Origin: JALHVH01 sp963773685
GTDB taxonomy: Bacteria > Acidobacteriota > Aminicenantia > Aminicenantales > Saccharicenantaceae
Length of the DNA: 64,000 nt
Assembly (NCBI GenBank): GCA_963773685.1
Contig: CAVZBY010000006.1
Location: 56,704 to 120,703 of the forward strand
Direction: 5' to 3'
Shown: positions 1-7,839 of the stretch, one piece after another
Layout of the letters: every line of letters begins with the position of its first letter
Numbering within the stretch: the first letter of the stretch is position 1
Notes under the pieces: model-generated
Told to the model about the DNA's origin: nothing
Databases searched by the model: none
The model's input: only the letters and a program-made list of their open reading frames with translations
Position numbers and translations under genes: made by a program

Positions 1-765
1 GATGGCCCACATGACCTTGGACGGCCCGCTCACGCCCTTGGCCTCGAGGAGGGGAAAGAGCTGGTTCTCTTTTTTCAGGTAGTGTTTTTCCACCTCGGCC
101 AGCTTCCCGGCCAGGGCCTTCAGGGCCGCGGCCGTCTCGGCCGGCGGCGGGAGAACCCTTCCGGAATCCGGTTCCGGGATCAGAGCCCTGAGCTCGGCGA
201 GAAGCCCGTCCAGGGCCCGGTTCTCGGCCATGAGGGTGTGCAAAGGATGGCCGGGCATGGCCTCGGCCGATTCGCGGCCCTCGAGGGATTCCTTGAAGAC
301 CTGGACGTGGACGTCGCAGAGCCGTTTGACCTCGTCCTCGGGCATCCCCTCGTCGATCAGGGCCTGTTCCATGGCGGCGATCTCGGCCGGGGCGACCTCG
401 CGGACGAGGGTGCGGAACCTTTCCTTCAGGGCCGCGAGGTCCTCTCCCCGATGAAGATCGCGGATGATCCCCTTGAGGACTTCCTGGCGGTCCTTGCGGG
501 CGTCGACGGGCGAAGGGGCGGGGCCCGTTTCGACCTTGTCCCCCGTCCGGACCTCGATCTCGGCGGCCAGCGCGGCGACGAGCGCATCGAGATCCACGCC
601 GCCCATCGAGGCCACCTTATCCAGGCGGACCATCTTCCCGACCGTCCGCCTCAGGATCGGGTTCGTGATCATCCCGAATTTGGGCGAGAAGCGAGCCAGG
701 AACTCCGGAAGGAACGGGTATCTTTTCAGGAGGTCGTCCAGACGCGTATCGCCGTCGATCTTCAT
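1..765 (-). CDS. DUF438-family protein, 3' truncated by window edge
   Basis: The first 255 codons are visible and the gene runs off the left edge. Residues ~1-65 (starting MKIDGDTRLDDLL) resemble a DUF1858-type helical domain, ~80-150 match the DUF438 pattern, and ~150-255 are hemerythrin-like helices with scattered His/Glu ending in GPSKVMWAI, which is typical of DUF438 proteins. Family members often continue into a PAS domain and are thought to sense redox or iron; that part is not seen here. The ATG at 765 is the only good start. It is followed by purA on the same strand direction, 79 bp away upstream of it in reading order being purA's end. Function is inferred from family resemblance only. 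Confidence 0.7.
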   Translation of the reverse strand, partial: MKIDGDTRLDDLLKRYPFLPEFLARFSPKFGMITNPILRRTVGKMVRLDKVASMGGVDLDALVAALAAEIEVRTGDKVETGPAPSPVDARKDRQEVLKGIIRDLHRGEDLAALKERFRTLVREVAPAEIAAMEQALIDEGMPEDEVKRLCDVHVQVFKESLEGRESAEAMPGHPLHTLMAENRALDGLLAELRALIPEPDSGRVLPPPAETAAALKALAGKLAEVEKHYLKKENQLFPLLEAKGVSGPSKVMWAI

Positions 766-844
766 ATTGACCCCTCGAAATGGCATTGTACCAGATTCGC
801 CGGGCACGGTGAAGGCCGGGGCCCCGGTCCGGAACCGGCCGCCG

Positions 845-2170
845 CTACTTCCCGGCCTTGAGGCTCTCGAGGTCGACGAGTCCGAGGAGCTCCGGCTCGA
901 TGAAGATGGTGTCCTCCCGCTCGACCCCGGTCGAGATAATGGCCACCCTCGTCTCGATGAGGTCCTCGATCGCCCGGACATAATCCTTGAAGGCCGCGGG
1001 AAGGCCGGCGCGGTCCCTGGATCTACGGACGGAATCCTTCCAGCCCGGCATGGTCCTGTACACGGGTTCGGCGGCGTCGAGCGCCCACGGGTCTGCCGGG
1101 AAATCCTTCAGGACCTCGCCCTTGATCCGGTATCCCGTGCAGATCGCGACCTCGGACATCCCCTCGAGGACATCGGGCTTGGTCAGGGCGATGCGGTCGA
1201 TCCCGTTGACCCGGCAGGCGTAGCGCACGGCGACGGCGTCGAACCAGCCGCACCGGCGCGGCCTCCCGGTGGTCGCCCCGAACTCGTCGCCGCGAGCCGC
1301 CATGTGCCGGCCCGGCTCGTCGTTGAGCTCGGTCGGGAACGGACCGCTCCCGACGCGCGTCGTGTAGGCCTTCGTGATGCCCAGGATGCCGTGAATGGAC
1401 TTGGGCCCGACCCCGAGGCCGGTGGCAGCCCCGCCGGCCGTCGAGCTCGACGACGTGACGAAGGGATAGGTCCCGTGGTCGAGGTCGAGAAGGACGCCCT
1501 GAGCCCCCTCGAAGAGGACCTTCTTCCCCCGCTTCATCTCCTCATGGAGGAATAGAGAGACATCCCTGATGAAGGGCTTCATCCTCACGGCATAGCCCGC
1601 GTACTCATCATAGATCGCGCCGGGATCGAGGGCCGGGACGCCGTACGCGGCAAGGAGCTTGTTCTTGGCCGCGACGTTCTCGCCGATCTTGTCCCGGAGC
1701 AGGGCAAGATTCAGGAGGTCCCCCGCCCGGACGCCCCACCGGGCGGCCTTGTCCTCGTAGGCTGGCCCGATCCCGCGACACGTCGTGCCGATCTTCTTCG
1801 CCCCGCGCGCTTCTTCCGAGATCCGCTCGACGACGGGATGGTAGGGCATGATGAGATGGGCCTTGTCGCTGACGACGATCCGGTCCGCGTCCGCCGCCGC
1901 TCCTCCGGCGAGCAGGTCCTCGATCTCCCGGAAGAAGGCCTGGGGCGAGACGACGAGCCCGTTCCCGATGACGCACATCTTGCCCGGGTGCAGGATCCCC
2001 GAGGGAATGAGGTGGAGGACGATCTTGCGGCCGTTGACATAGACGGTGTGGCCGGCGTTGTGCCCGCCCTGGTAGCGGGCGACGACGTCGAAAGCGGGCG
2101 TCAGCAGGTCGACGATCTTACCTTTGCCTTCGTCTCCCCATTGCGTTCCGAGGACGAGCAGATTGGCCAT
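845..2170 (-). CDS. purA: Adenylosuccinate synthetase
   Basis: Cytosolic enzyme joining IMP and aspartate with GTP to adenylosuccinate, the first committed step to AMP. The 441-residue protein starts MANLLVLGTQWGDEGKGK, the diagnostic GTP/IMP-binding loop, and has the conserved GHNAGHTV, the IGTTCRGIGPAYEDK segment and the late TGRPRRCGW motif. Length is close to the ~430 residues usual for the family and no frameshift is seen. The start at 2170 has a GAAGGAG ribosome-binding site (complement of about 2175-2181). A TAGAAT -10 box lies ~80 bp upstream at about 2242-2247 with a weaker TTGCCG-like -35 element at 18-bp spacing, so it probably has its own promoter. Confidence 0.96.
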   Translation of the reverse strand: MANLLVLGTQWGDEGKGKIVDLLTPAFDVVARYQGGHNAGHTVYVNGRKIVLHLIPSGILHPGKMCVIGNGLVVSPQAFFREIEDLLAGGAAADADRIVVSDKAHLIMPYHPVVERISEEARGAKKIGTTCRGIGPAYEDKAARWGVRAGDLLNLALLRDKIGENVAAKNKLLAAYGVPALDPGAIYDEYAGYAVRMKPFIRDVSLFLHEEMKRGKKVLFEGAQGVLLDLDHGTYPFVTSSSSTAGGAATGLGVGPKSIHGILGITKAYTTRVGSGPFPTELNDEPGRHMAARGDEFGATTGRPRRCGWFDAVAVRYACRVNGIDRIALTKPDVLEGMSEVAICTGYRIKGEVLKDFPADPWALDAAEPVYRTMPGWKDSVRRSRDRAGLPAAFKDYVRAIEDLIETRVAIISTGVEREDTIFIEPELLGLVDLESLKAGK

Positions 2171-2271
2171 GGGACTCCTTCTTTCATGTGCGGGCGCCCG
2201 CGTCGGACGGCGATCGCTCGAGAGGCCGGCGGACGCCGAATTCTATCAGAACCCGTGGGGCCGCGGCAAGA

Positions 2272-3289
2272 TTAAAAGCTGATCGCGGCCTGGACAACGA
2301 CGAGATTGTTCTTCAGCGCGGGCCCCTTTTCCCTGTTGATGTCGTATTCCGCCTTGACGACGAAGGTCGGGCTGAGAAAATAGCGGGCCCCGAGGGCCCA
2401 CCGGCTCCGGACGGATAGGAGCTCGACGCCGCCTTCGAGGGCGATGAGAGGAAGTCCGGGACCGCTTTCCCCGGGATCCCAGCGCTGGAAGCTCGCCACC
2501 GGCTGGAGCTTGCCCATATAGAGGGCGACGAGCCCGAAGAAGCCGTCCGCCTTCCCGTCGGGGGCTCCTCCGGGATTGTTCCAGACGCCCCTCGTGTATT
2601 CGCCCCTGACCTCGTAATCCTTGGTGACCCAGGTCAGGTCGGCGCCTTCGAGGACGAGGCGAAACGAGTTGTCCGCGTCGTATTTCCCCATATAATAGGA
2701 GCCGCCGATCTCGAAGCCCTCGCCCAGGACGATCCCCAGCCGCCCGCCCTTGGCCTTGTCCTTGTTGATGTCCCGGAACATCTGCCCGGCGGCGGCACCG
2801 TCCTTCTCCCCCAACCCGTTCGCGAGATAGGCGGCGTAGCGCAGGAAACCGATGCGGCCCTGGGTCGTAAGCCCGATGTCCCTCCAGCTCTCGGGATAAG
2901 CCGCCTCGAGGTTGAGAGGGAGATTGACCAGAACCGTCTGCTGGGGGCGGTTGGATTCGTTGTACTTTCCGAACGGGACGAGGAAGAGCCCAAGCCGGAG
3001 GTCCCCGGAGCCTCCGAGCTTGAAGCGCGGCGAGCGCCTGTTCGAGCTCGAACCTCGACTCCGACCGGAACCTCGCCTCGACCAGGAACGAAAATCCCTG
3101 GCCCAGGTCTCCGCTCGCCAAGGCGCCGCCGCCGAGGTCCTCGAAGCTCCCGTGGCTCGCGCGGCCCCCCTCCTGCCCCTTCAGGAACGAGAAGGAAAGG
3201 TATCCGCCGGTCTGGATCTCGGCGCTGAAACCGAGGGACGCGATAAGGAGGATCCCGATCCCCGACAATATTCGTTTCATGGATCTCAT
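2272..3289 (-). CDS. Porin-like outer-membrane beta-barrel protein (one frameshift)
   Basis: Begins MRSMKRILSGIGILL, a signal peptide ending near LGFSA, followed by alternating hydrophobic/polar strands with aromatic residues, and ends in ...VVVQAAISF, whose C-terminal Phe is the usual signature of outer-membrane barrels. The middle part (PFGKYN, then YLANGLG) resembles phosphate-selective-porin-like proteins. The reading frame changes once near 3010-3040; rejoining the two frames gives ~340 residues. Its ATG overlaps the TGA of the upstream reductase gene (ATGA), so it ends the rubrerythrin operon. The substrate cannot be told. A functional link to peroxide defence is only suggested by position. 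Confidence 0.65.
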
Positions 3290-4488
3290 AGGCCCGCCAG
3301 GTCGAAGCCTTCCTCGAGGATGTCGGCCTTCCAGGCGGCGACGTTCTTGCGGGACGCGGTCAGCCGGGCGATGTCGGCGGCCCCTTTCTTCGTCCCCATC
3401 CAGATCGCGCCTTCGAGGGCCCCGTCCTTCAGGACGAGCTTCTTGTAGACCCCGGCTTCGGCGTCCTCCTTGGCGATGATCTCGTACCCGGCCCCCTCGG
3501 GGTTGACCAGTCCGACGGATGTCACGAAAAGCCCGACGACCTTGAGCGTGTTCGACGGGACCGTGCCTTCGTACTTCTTGTCCAGGCCCAGCATGCCGTA
3601 CGCGGCCGCCCGGGCCTGGTCGAAGGAGGCCGGGATGATGCCGTAGACACGTCCCTTGTGCTGGGCGACGTCACCCGCCGCGTAGACCGACGGATGGCTC
3701 GTCCGCAGGGAATCGTCGACGACGACGCCCCGGTCCGTTTCGAGGCCCGCGTCTTTGGCCAAGGCGACGTTGGGGTGCACGCCCGCCGCGAAGACGACCA
3801 TGTCGGCCTCGGCCGAGCCCCCGTCCTGGAACCTCAGCCCCGAGGCTTCGCCGGCGCCCGTGATCTCCTCGGCCGACGCCCCCAGCCGGACGGCGATCCC
3901 CATCCGCTCGATCTGGGCCTTGAGAAGGGCGGCGCCGGGCGCATCCAGCTGACGCGGAAGGAGCCGGTCGAAGAACTCGGTCACGGAGACCTCCGCCCCC
4001 CGGGTCTTGAGGGCCCGGGCGATCTCGAGCCCCAACAGTCCGCCGCCCAGGACGGCAACCCGCCGCCGCGTCTTCAGCATCTCCAGGATGGATAGGGCGT
4101 CGTCGAGGGTCCTGAGCGCGAAGACGCCCTTCTTGTCCGCTCCCCTGACGGGAGGAACCACGGCCGAAGATCCGGTGGCCAGCAGGAGCCGGTCGAACGT
4201 TGAGGTGGCCCCTTCCCGGGTCGCGACGGTCCCTGACGCGGGGTCGATACGGACGACGGGCGATCCGAGACGGACGGAGATGTTCAGACGCTCGTGCCAG
4301 TTGGGAGGGAACGCGAAGAGCTTCTCGTACGGAAGGGATCCGGCCACGAAGTCGATGAGATTGGGCCGGGGATAATACGGGTAGCGCTCCTCGGCGATGA
4401 TCTCGATCGCGACGGACGGGTCGAGCTCCCGCAGTCCCTTGGCGGCCATCGTCCCGGCCAGCCCGTTGCCGACGATGACGGCTTTCAT
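3286..4488 (-). CDS. FAD/NAD(P)-dependent rubredoxin reductase-like oxidoreductase
   Basis: 400-residue pyridine-nucleotide-disulfide-type flavoprotein without the redox disulfide. It has an FAD-binding VGNGLAGTMAAKGL at the N-terminus, a second Rossmann motif AVLGGGLLGLEIARAL near residue 145 for NAD(P)H, and the VYAAGDVAQ motif near 270 that contacts the flavin. This architecture is that of NAD(P)H:rubredoxin oxidoreductases and the NirB N-terminus. The rubredoxin gene lies 24 bp upstream and a rubrerythrin before that, so the likely role is to pass electrons from NAD(P)H to rubredoxin for peroxide or oxygen reduction. Intact, no frameshift. The TGA overlaps the ATG of the downstream barrel gene. 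Confidence 0.85.
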   Translation of the reverse strand: MKAVIVGNGLAGTMAAKGLRELDPSVAIEIIAEERYPYYPRPNLIDFVAGSLPYEKLFAFPPNWHERLNISVRLGSPVVRIDPASGTVATREGATSTFDRLLLATGSSAVVPPVRGADKKGVFALRTLDDALSILEMLKTRRRVAVLGGGLLGLEIARALKTRGAEVSVTEFFDRLLPRQLDAPGAALLKAQIERMGIAVRLGASAEEITGAGEASGLRFQDGGSAEADMVVFAAGVHPNVALAKDAGLETDRGVVVDDSLRTSHPSVYAAGDVAQHKGRVYGIIPASFDQARAAAYGMLGLDKKYEGTVPSNTLKVVGLFVTSVGLVNPEGAGYEIIAKEDAEAGVYKKLVLKDGALEGAIWMGTKKGAADIARLTASRKNVAAWKADILEEGFDLAGL

Positions 4489-4512
4489 CGGAGCCTCACG
4501 GACGTCCGGGCG

Positions 4513-4674
4513 TCAGGCGACCTTCTGGAAGAATTCCTTGCCGACGCCGCACTGGGGACAGACCCACGTTTCCGGGAGGTCTTCGAACCGCGTCCCCGGG
4601 GGAAACCCGTGCTCCGGGTCGCCGGCCGCCGGGTCATAAATGTAACCGCATGCCGTGCATTCCCACTTTTCCAT
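4513..4674 (-). CDS. Rubredoxin
   Basis: A 53-residue single-iron electron carrier read directly from the sequence: MEKWECTACGYIYDP at the start and WVCPQCGVGKEFF near the end provide the two CxxC pairs (CTAC and CPQC) that bind Fe(SCys)4. Family length is 50-55 residues, so it is complete. It sits between rubrerythrin (36 bp upstream) and the flavoprotein reductase (24 bp downstream) on the same strand, which makes a reductase-rubredoxin-rubrerythrin electron chain almost certain. An AGGACAGG ribosome-binding site precedes the ATG. Confidence 0.95.
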   Translation of the reverse strand: MEKWECTACGYIYDPAAGDPEHGFPPGTRFEDLPETWVCPQCGVGKEFFQKVA

Positions 4675-4710
4675 GCCTGTCCTCCTCTTCGGTCGTCGGA
4701 TATGCGCGCG

Positions 4711-5175
4711 TCAATCCTCGGTGAGGACGCGCTTGTCGTATTCGGTCTCGAGCTTGAGCTTGTGGAGCTTCTCCTGGACGGCGAGGAGCTCGAAAAGCCT
4801 CCGGTCCTCCGTCCGCCCCGCGCGCGCCGCAAGCCCGGCGTAGAGCCGGGCCGCCCGCTCTTCCTTCCGGGCGGCGAAGATCAGCGCATCCTGGAAGCTC
4901 ATGTCCGGATGCGGCGGCTCGGCCTGCAGGCCATCCGTGATGCCGAGGTCCTCGACCGCGGCGGGCTCGACGAACGCGGCCCCGACGGGGTCCAGGCCTT
5001 CGAGGAGCCTTTTGTGCTCGCGCTCCTCGTCCCTGAGCTCGCGGAAAAGCTCTTTCAGCCCGGGCGTTTCGGCGGAGGCCATCATATCCGCGTAGCCCGC
5101 GGCCGCTTCCTCTTCGCGGACCACGGCGAACGCGATGATGCTTTCGAAATTCAGAGACGGCGCGACGTTCGTCAT
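4711..5175 (-). CDS. Rubrerythrin-type ferritin-like diiron protein
   Basis: A 154-residue four-helix diiron protein. The iron-ligand pattern of rubrerythrins is visible: a Glu in VVREEEAAAGY (helix 1), EEREH (helix 2, ExxH), ARKEERAARLY (helix 3) and VQEKLHKLKLE (helix 4, ExxH). It lacks the C-terminal rubredoxin domain of classical rubrerythrin, but a separate rubredoxin is encoded next. Members reduce hydrogen peroxide to water in the cytoplasm of anaerobes. It is first in the operon rubrerythrin-rubredoxin-reductase-porin and has a strong promoter 30 bp upstream. Confidence 0.85.
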   Translation of the reverse strand: MTNVAPSLNFESIIAFAVVREEEAAAGYADMMASAETPGLKELFRELRDEEREHKRLLEGLDPVGAAFVEPAAVEDLGITDGLQAEPPHPDMSFQDALIFAARKEERAARLYAGLAARAGRTEDRRLFELLAVQEKLHKLKLETEYDKRVLTED

Positions 5176-5202
5176 GATGGCCCTCTTCCTGCGGACGGAA
5201 TC

Positions 5203-5230
5203 ATTATAAGGTAAACCGGAGGCAAGTCAA
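5203..5230 (-). promoter_or_regulatory. Sigma-70-type promoter of the rubrerythrin operon
   Basis: On the minus strand a TTGACT -35 box (5225-5230) and a perfect TATAAT -10 box (5203-5208) are separated by 16 bp, ending about 28 bp before the rubrerythrin ATG. The upstream edge touches the first palindromic repeat of the 5228-5446 array. Confidence 0.7.
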
Positions 5231-5446
5231 ACCCTCGCCAGCCTCGGTATGAACACCGAGGCACGTATGGGGTTAGTCCTGAGCTGCAGCGAATGGGCAA
5301 ACCCTCGCGCCGCGGCATGAATGCCGTACGCGCACGGGGTTAGTCCTGAGCCTCTCTTCTCGCCGGGCCCTTCACGGCGGGGCAGACGTCAGCGAATGGG
5401 CAAACCCTCGCCAGCCTCGGTATGAATGCCGGGGCTTGCCCGAGGC
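5228..5446. repeat. Three copies of a palindrome-bearing intergenic repeat
   Basis: Copies begin CAAACCCTCG at 5228, 5298 and 5401. Copies 1 and 2 end GGGGTTAGTCCTGAG (to 5283 and 5350); copy 3 diverges at its end. Each carries an inner palindrome: GCCTCGGT-atgaac-ACCGAGGC in copy 1 (5241-5262) and CGGCATgaATGCCG in copy 2, enclosed by an outer AACCC/GGGGTT pairing. The arms differ between copies but stay complementary, which suggests selection on the hairpin rather than on primary sequence. The array fills the gap between the recD2 end and the rubrerythrin promoter. No protein-coding potential is apparent. Confidence 0.75.
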
Positions 5447-5462
5447 GCCCCGTCCCGGGCCC

Positions 5463-7626
5463 TCACAGCCGGCTGAGCTCGATGAGCTTCTCCTTGACGA
5501 GCGAATTGCGCTTGACGGGCTTGTCGTTCTTGACAGCGATGTAGAGCGCCTTGTAGGAGCCGACGACGACGCTCAGCTTCTTGGCCCGGGTCAGGGCCGT
5601 ATAAAAGAGGTTGCGCTGGAGCATGATGAAGTGCTGGGTCAGGAGGGGCATGACCACGGCCTGGTATTCGCTGCCCTGGGCCTTGTGAACGGAGACGGCG
5701 TAGGCGAGGACGAGGTCGTTGAGATCGTCCTTCTCGTAGAGGACGGACCTTCCCTCGAAGTCCACGACGACGCGGAGACGCGGCCCGTCGACGTGAACGA
5801 CGATCCCGATGTCCCCGTTGAAGGTCTCCTTCTCGTAGTCGTTGCGGACCTGCATGACCTTGTCGCGGACGCGGAACTCGCGGGCCCCCCACTTGAGCCC
5901 TTCCCGGAGAGGATTGAGCCTCTGCTGGAGCTCCAGGTTCAGATTGTCGACGCCGCAGAGGCCCTTGTACATCGGGCTGATGACCTGGATCTCCGGCGAC
6001 AGGGCGGGGATACGGAGCCATCGCGGGATCCGCGTCTGGCAGAGGCTGACGATGGTCTCGAAGGCCTTGCGCTCGTCGTCCTGCCGGATGAAATAGAAAT
6101 CCGATTCCTTCGTGCCCTTCGGCGGATAGACGAGCCCCTGGCCCTGGTTGACGCGGTGGGCGTTGAGGACGATGTAGCTCTCCTTGTCCTGCCGGAAGAT
6201 CTCGTCGAGCCGGACGACGGGCACGGTCCCCGACTCGATGATGTCGCGGAGCAGGGTCCCCGGCCCGACCGACGGCAGCTGGTCCTTGTCGCCGACGAGG
6301 ACGAGGCGCATCGCCTCCGGCACGGCCTTGAGAAGGTGGTGCATGAGCGGCAGGTCCACCATCGAGAATTCGTCGATGACCAGGGCCTCGCCCTGAAGGG
6401 CGTTCCCCTCGTTGCGCTTGAACGTCCCCTTCTTGGGCTGGAATTCGAGGACGCGGTGGATCGTCCGGGCGTCCTGGCCCGTCGTTTCGGACAGCCTTTT
6501 GGCCGCCCGCCCGGTGGGCGCCGAGAGAACGACGGCCTTCCCCCACCGGCGGAAGATGTCGGTCACGGCCCTGATGATGGTCGTCTTGCCGGTCCCCGGG
6601 CCGCCGGTGATCACCAGGACCTTCTTCCGGAAACAGGAAAGGACGGCCAGCCGCTGGGCCGGCGAGAGGACGAGCCCGAGGTCCTTCTCCGCGTCGGCCA
6701 CGGCGTCCTCGAGGTCGAACGGCGGCGGCAGGCAGGCGACGGACGCGAGATCATGGAAGGCCCGGACGACTTCGTCCTGGGCGACGTGGAACGACGGGCG
6801 GTAAAGGGCGCGGTCGGCGCCCAGGGGGTCGCGGGACGAGCTTCTTCCTGGCCGAGAGGGCGGCCAGGGCCGCGTCGAACTTCGGATCGTCCGCCCCGAT
6901 ATCTTCGAGACATCGGGCCCGGACCTCGCTTTCGAGGGAAAAGATGTGTCCCTGTTCGTTGTCCTTTTCCAGGAGGTAAAGGATGTAGGCCTTGACCCGT
7001 TCGGGGGAGCCGGGGTCCATCCCGAGCTTCAGGGCCAGCTGGTCGGCCGTCTTGAACCCGACGCCCCAGATGTCCAGGCTGAGCTGGTAAGGGTTCGTCC
7101 GGAGGACGTGAAAGGCCTTGTCCCCGTATTGGCGGTGGATCTTGGTGGCCAGATTGGTGGAGACGCCGTGCTCCTGGAGGAAGATGATGAGGTCCCGGAT
7201 GTCCTGATGCTCTTCCCAGGACCGGCGGATCTCCCGGTATTTGACGGGACCGACGCCTTCGACCTTTTTCAGCTTTTCGGGCTTGTCGGTCAGGACGGCG
7301 ATCGTCCCGGCGCCGAACTTCCGGACGATGCGCTCCGCCAGCACGGGCCCGATGCCCTTGATGAGTCCCGAGGCGAGGAACTTCTCGATGCCCTGGACCG
7401 AGGCCGGCAGGGCCAGCGAGAAGCTCTCGACGTGAAATTGTTTTCCGAACTTGGGATTGACCTCCCACTTGCCCTTGAGCTTCAGGACCTCCCCGGGAGA
7501 GAGGGGCGGGAACGACCCGACGATGGTCACCGGCTTCGGCCCTCCGGCGGCGAAGCGGCAGACCGCATAGCCGTTCTCCGGATTGTAGAAGACGATCTGT
7601 TCGACGGTGCCTTCCAACTGCTCCAT
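5463..7626 (-). CDS. recD2: RecD2/YrrC-type 5'-3' DNA helicase (one frameshift)
   Basis: SF1B ATP-dependent helicase of the RecBC-independent RecD2 type. The N-terminal ~290 residues (MEQLEGTVEQIVFYN...) contain the OB-like domain and the helix-hairpin-helix segments (GIGPVLAERI, VEGVGPVKY). The helicase core follows with Walker A VITGGPGTGKTT, DEFSMVD (motif II), VGDKDQLPSVGPG (motif III) and a C-terminal VHKAQGSEYQAV (motif V/VI). A +1 shift near 6825 splits it; removing one C in CGACCCCC restores a ~720-residue protein, the usual length. A promoter (TTGTCT-17-TAGAAT) precedes it. Role: replication-fork and recombination-associated DNA repair. Confidence 0.9.
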
Positions 7627-7638
7627 GGGCCGCCTTGC

Positions 7639-7661
7639 GTTCCTTTATATTCTAAAGGAAC
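7639..7661. promoter_or_regulatory. Perfect 9-bp hairpin/operator-like palindrome over the recD2 promoter
   Basis: GTTCCTTTA-tattc-TAAAGGAAC forms a perfect 9-bp inverted repeat. It overlaps the predicted -10 box of recD2 on the minus strand (TAGAAT, complement of 7649-7654), whose -35 box TTGTCT (complement of 7672-7677) comes from the neighbouring 9-bp repeats. The position over the -10 box suits an operator, but no cognate repressor is identified. Confidence 0.5.
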
Positions 7662-7790
7662 GGCAGGGGCGAGACAAGCGAGACGGGCGGGACCGGCGAG
7701 ACGCGTGCCCCGGCGGGGCGAGACCAGGGAGAAGAGCGCGTCTTGCCTTTCTCGCTGGTCCCGCTCGTCTCGCGGGCCGCGGCCCCCCGG
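7662..7790. repeat. Degenerate 9-bp GTCTCGC-type tandem repeat, locus 1
   Basis: Spacer between recD2 and the phosphodiesterase gene. Units such as GAGACAAGC, GAGACGGGC, GGGACCGGC, GAGACGCGT follow each other at 9-bp periodicity and reappear inverted as CCGCTCGTCTCGC near 7760. Similar arrays occur at 10322-10435 and 24465-24500, always in intergenic DNA. Confidence 0.65.
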
Positions 7791-7802
7791 GGCCTCGGCC
7801 GA

Positions 7803-7831
7803 TTGACCCCCGTCCGCTTTCATGCTACTTT
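7803..7831 (+). promoter_or_regulatory. Promoter giving a probably leaderless mRNA for the phosphodiesterase
   Basis: TTGACC (7803-7808), 17-bp spacer, TACTTT (7826-7831), then 8 bp to the ATG at 7840. Transcription starting ~7 bp after the -10 box would begin at or next to the start codon. Confidence 0.55.
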
Positions 7832-7839
7832 TCCTGCCG

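Noticed and set aside
5436..6995. Long plus-strand open frame of ~519 codons antisense to recD2
   Set aside because: Its composition (Asp/Glu/Arg/Pro-rich, no conserved motif) is that of a shadow frame in GC-rich DNA, and the opposite strand encodes a clear helicase.
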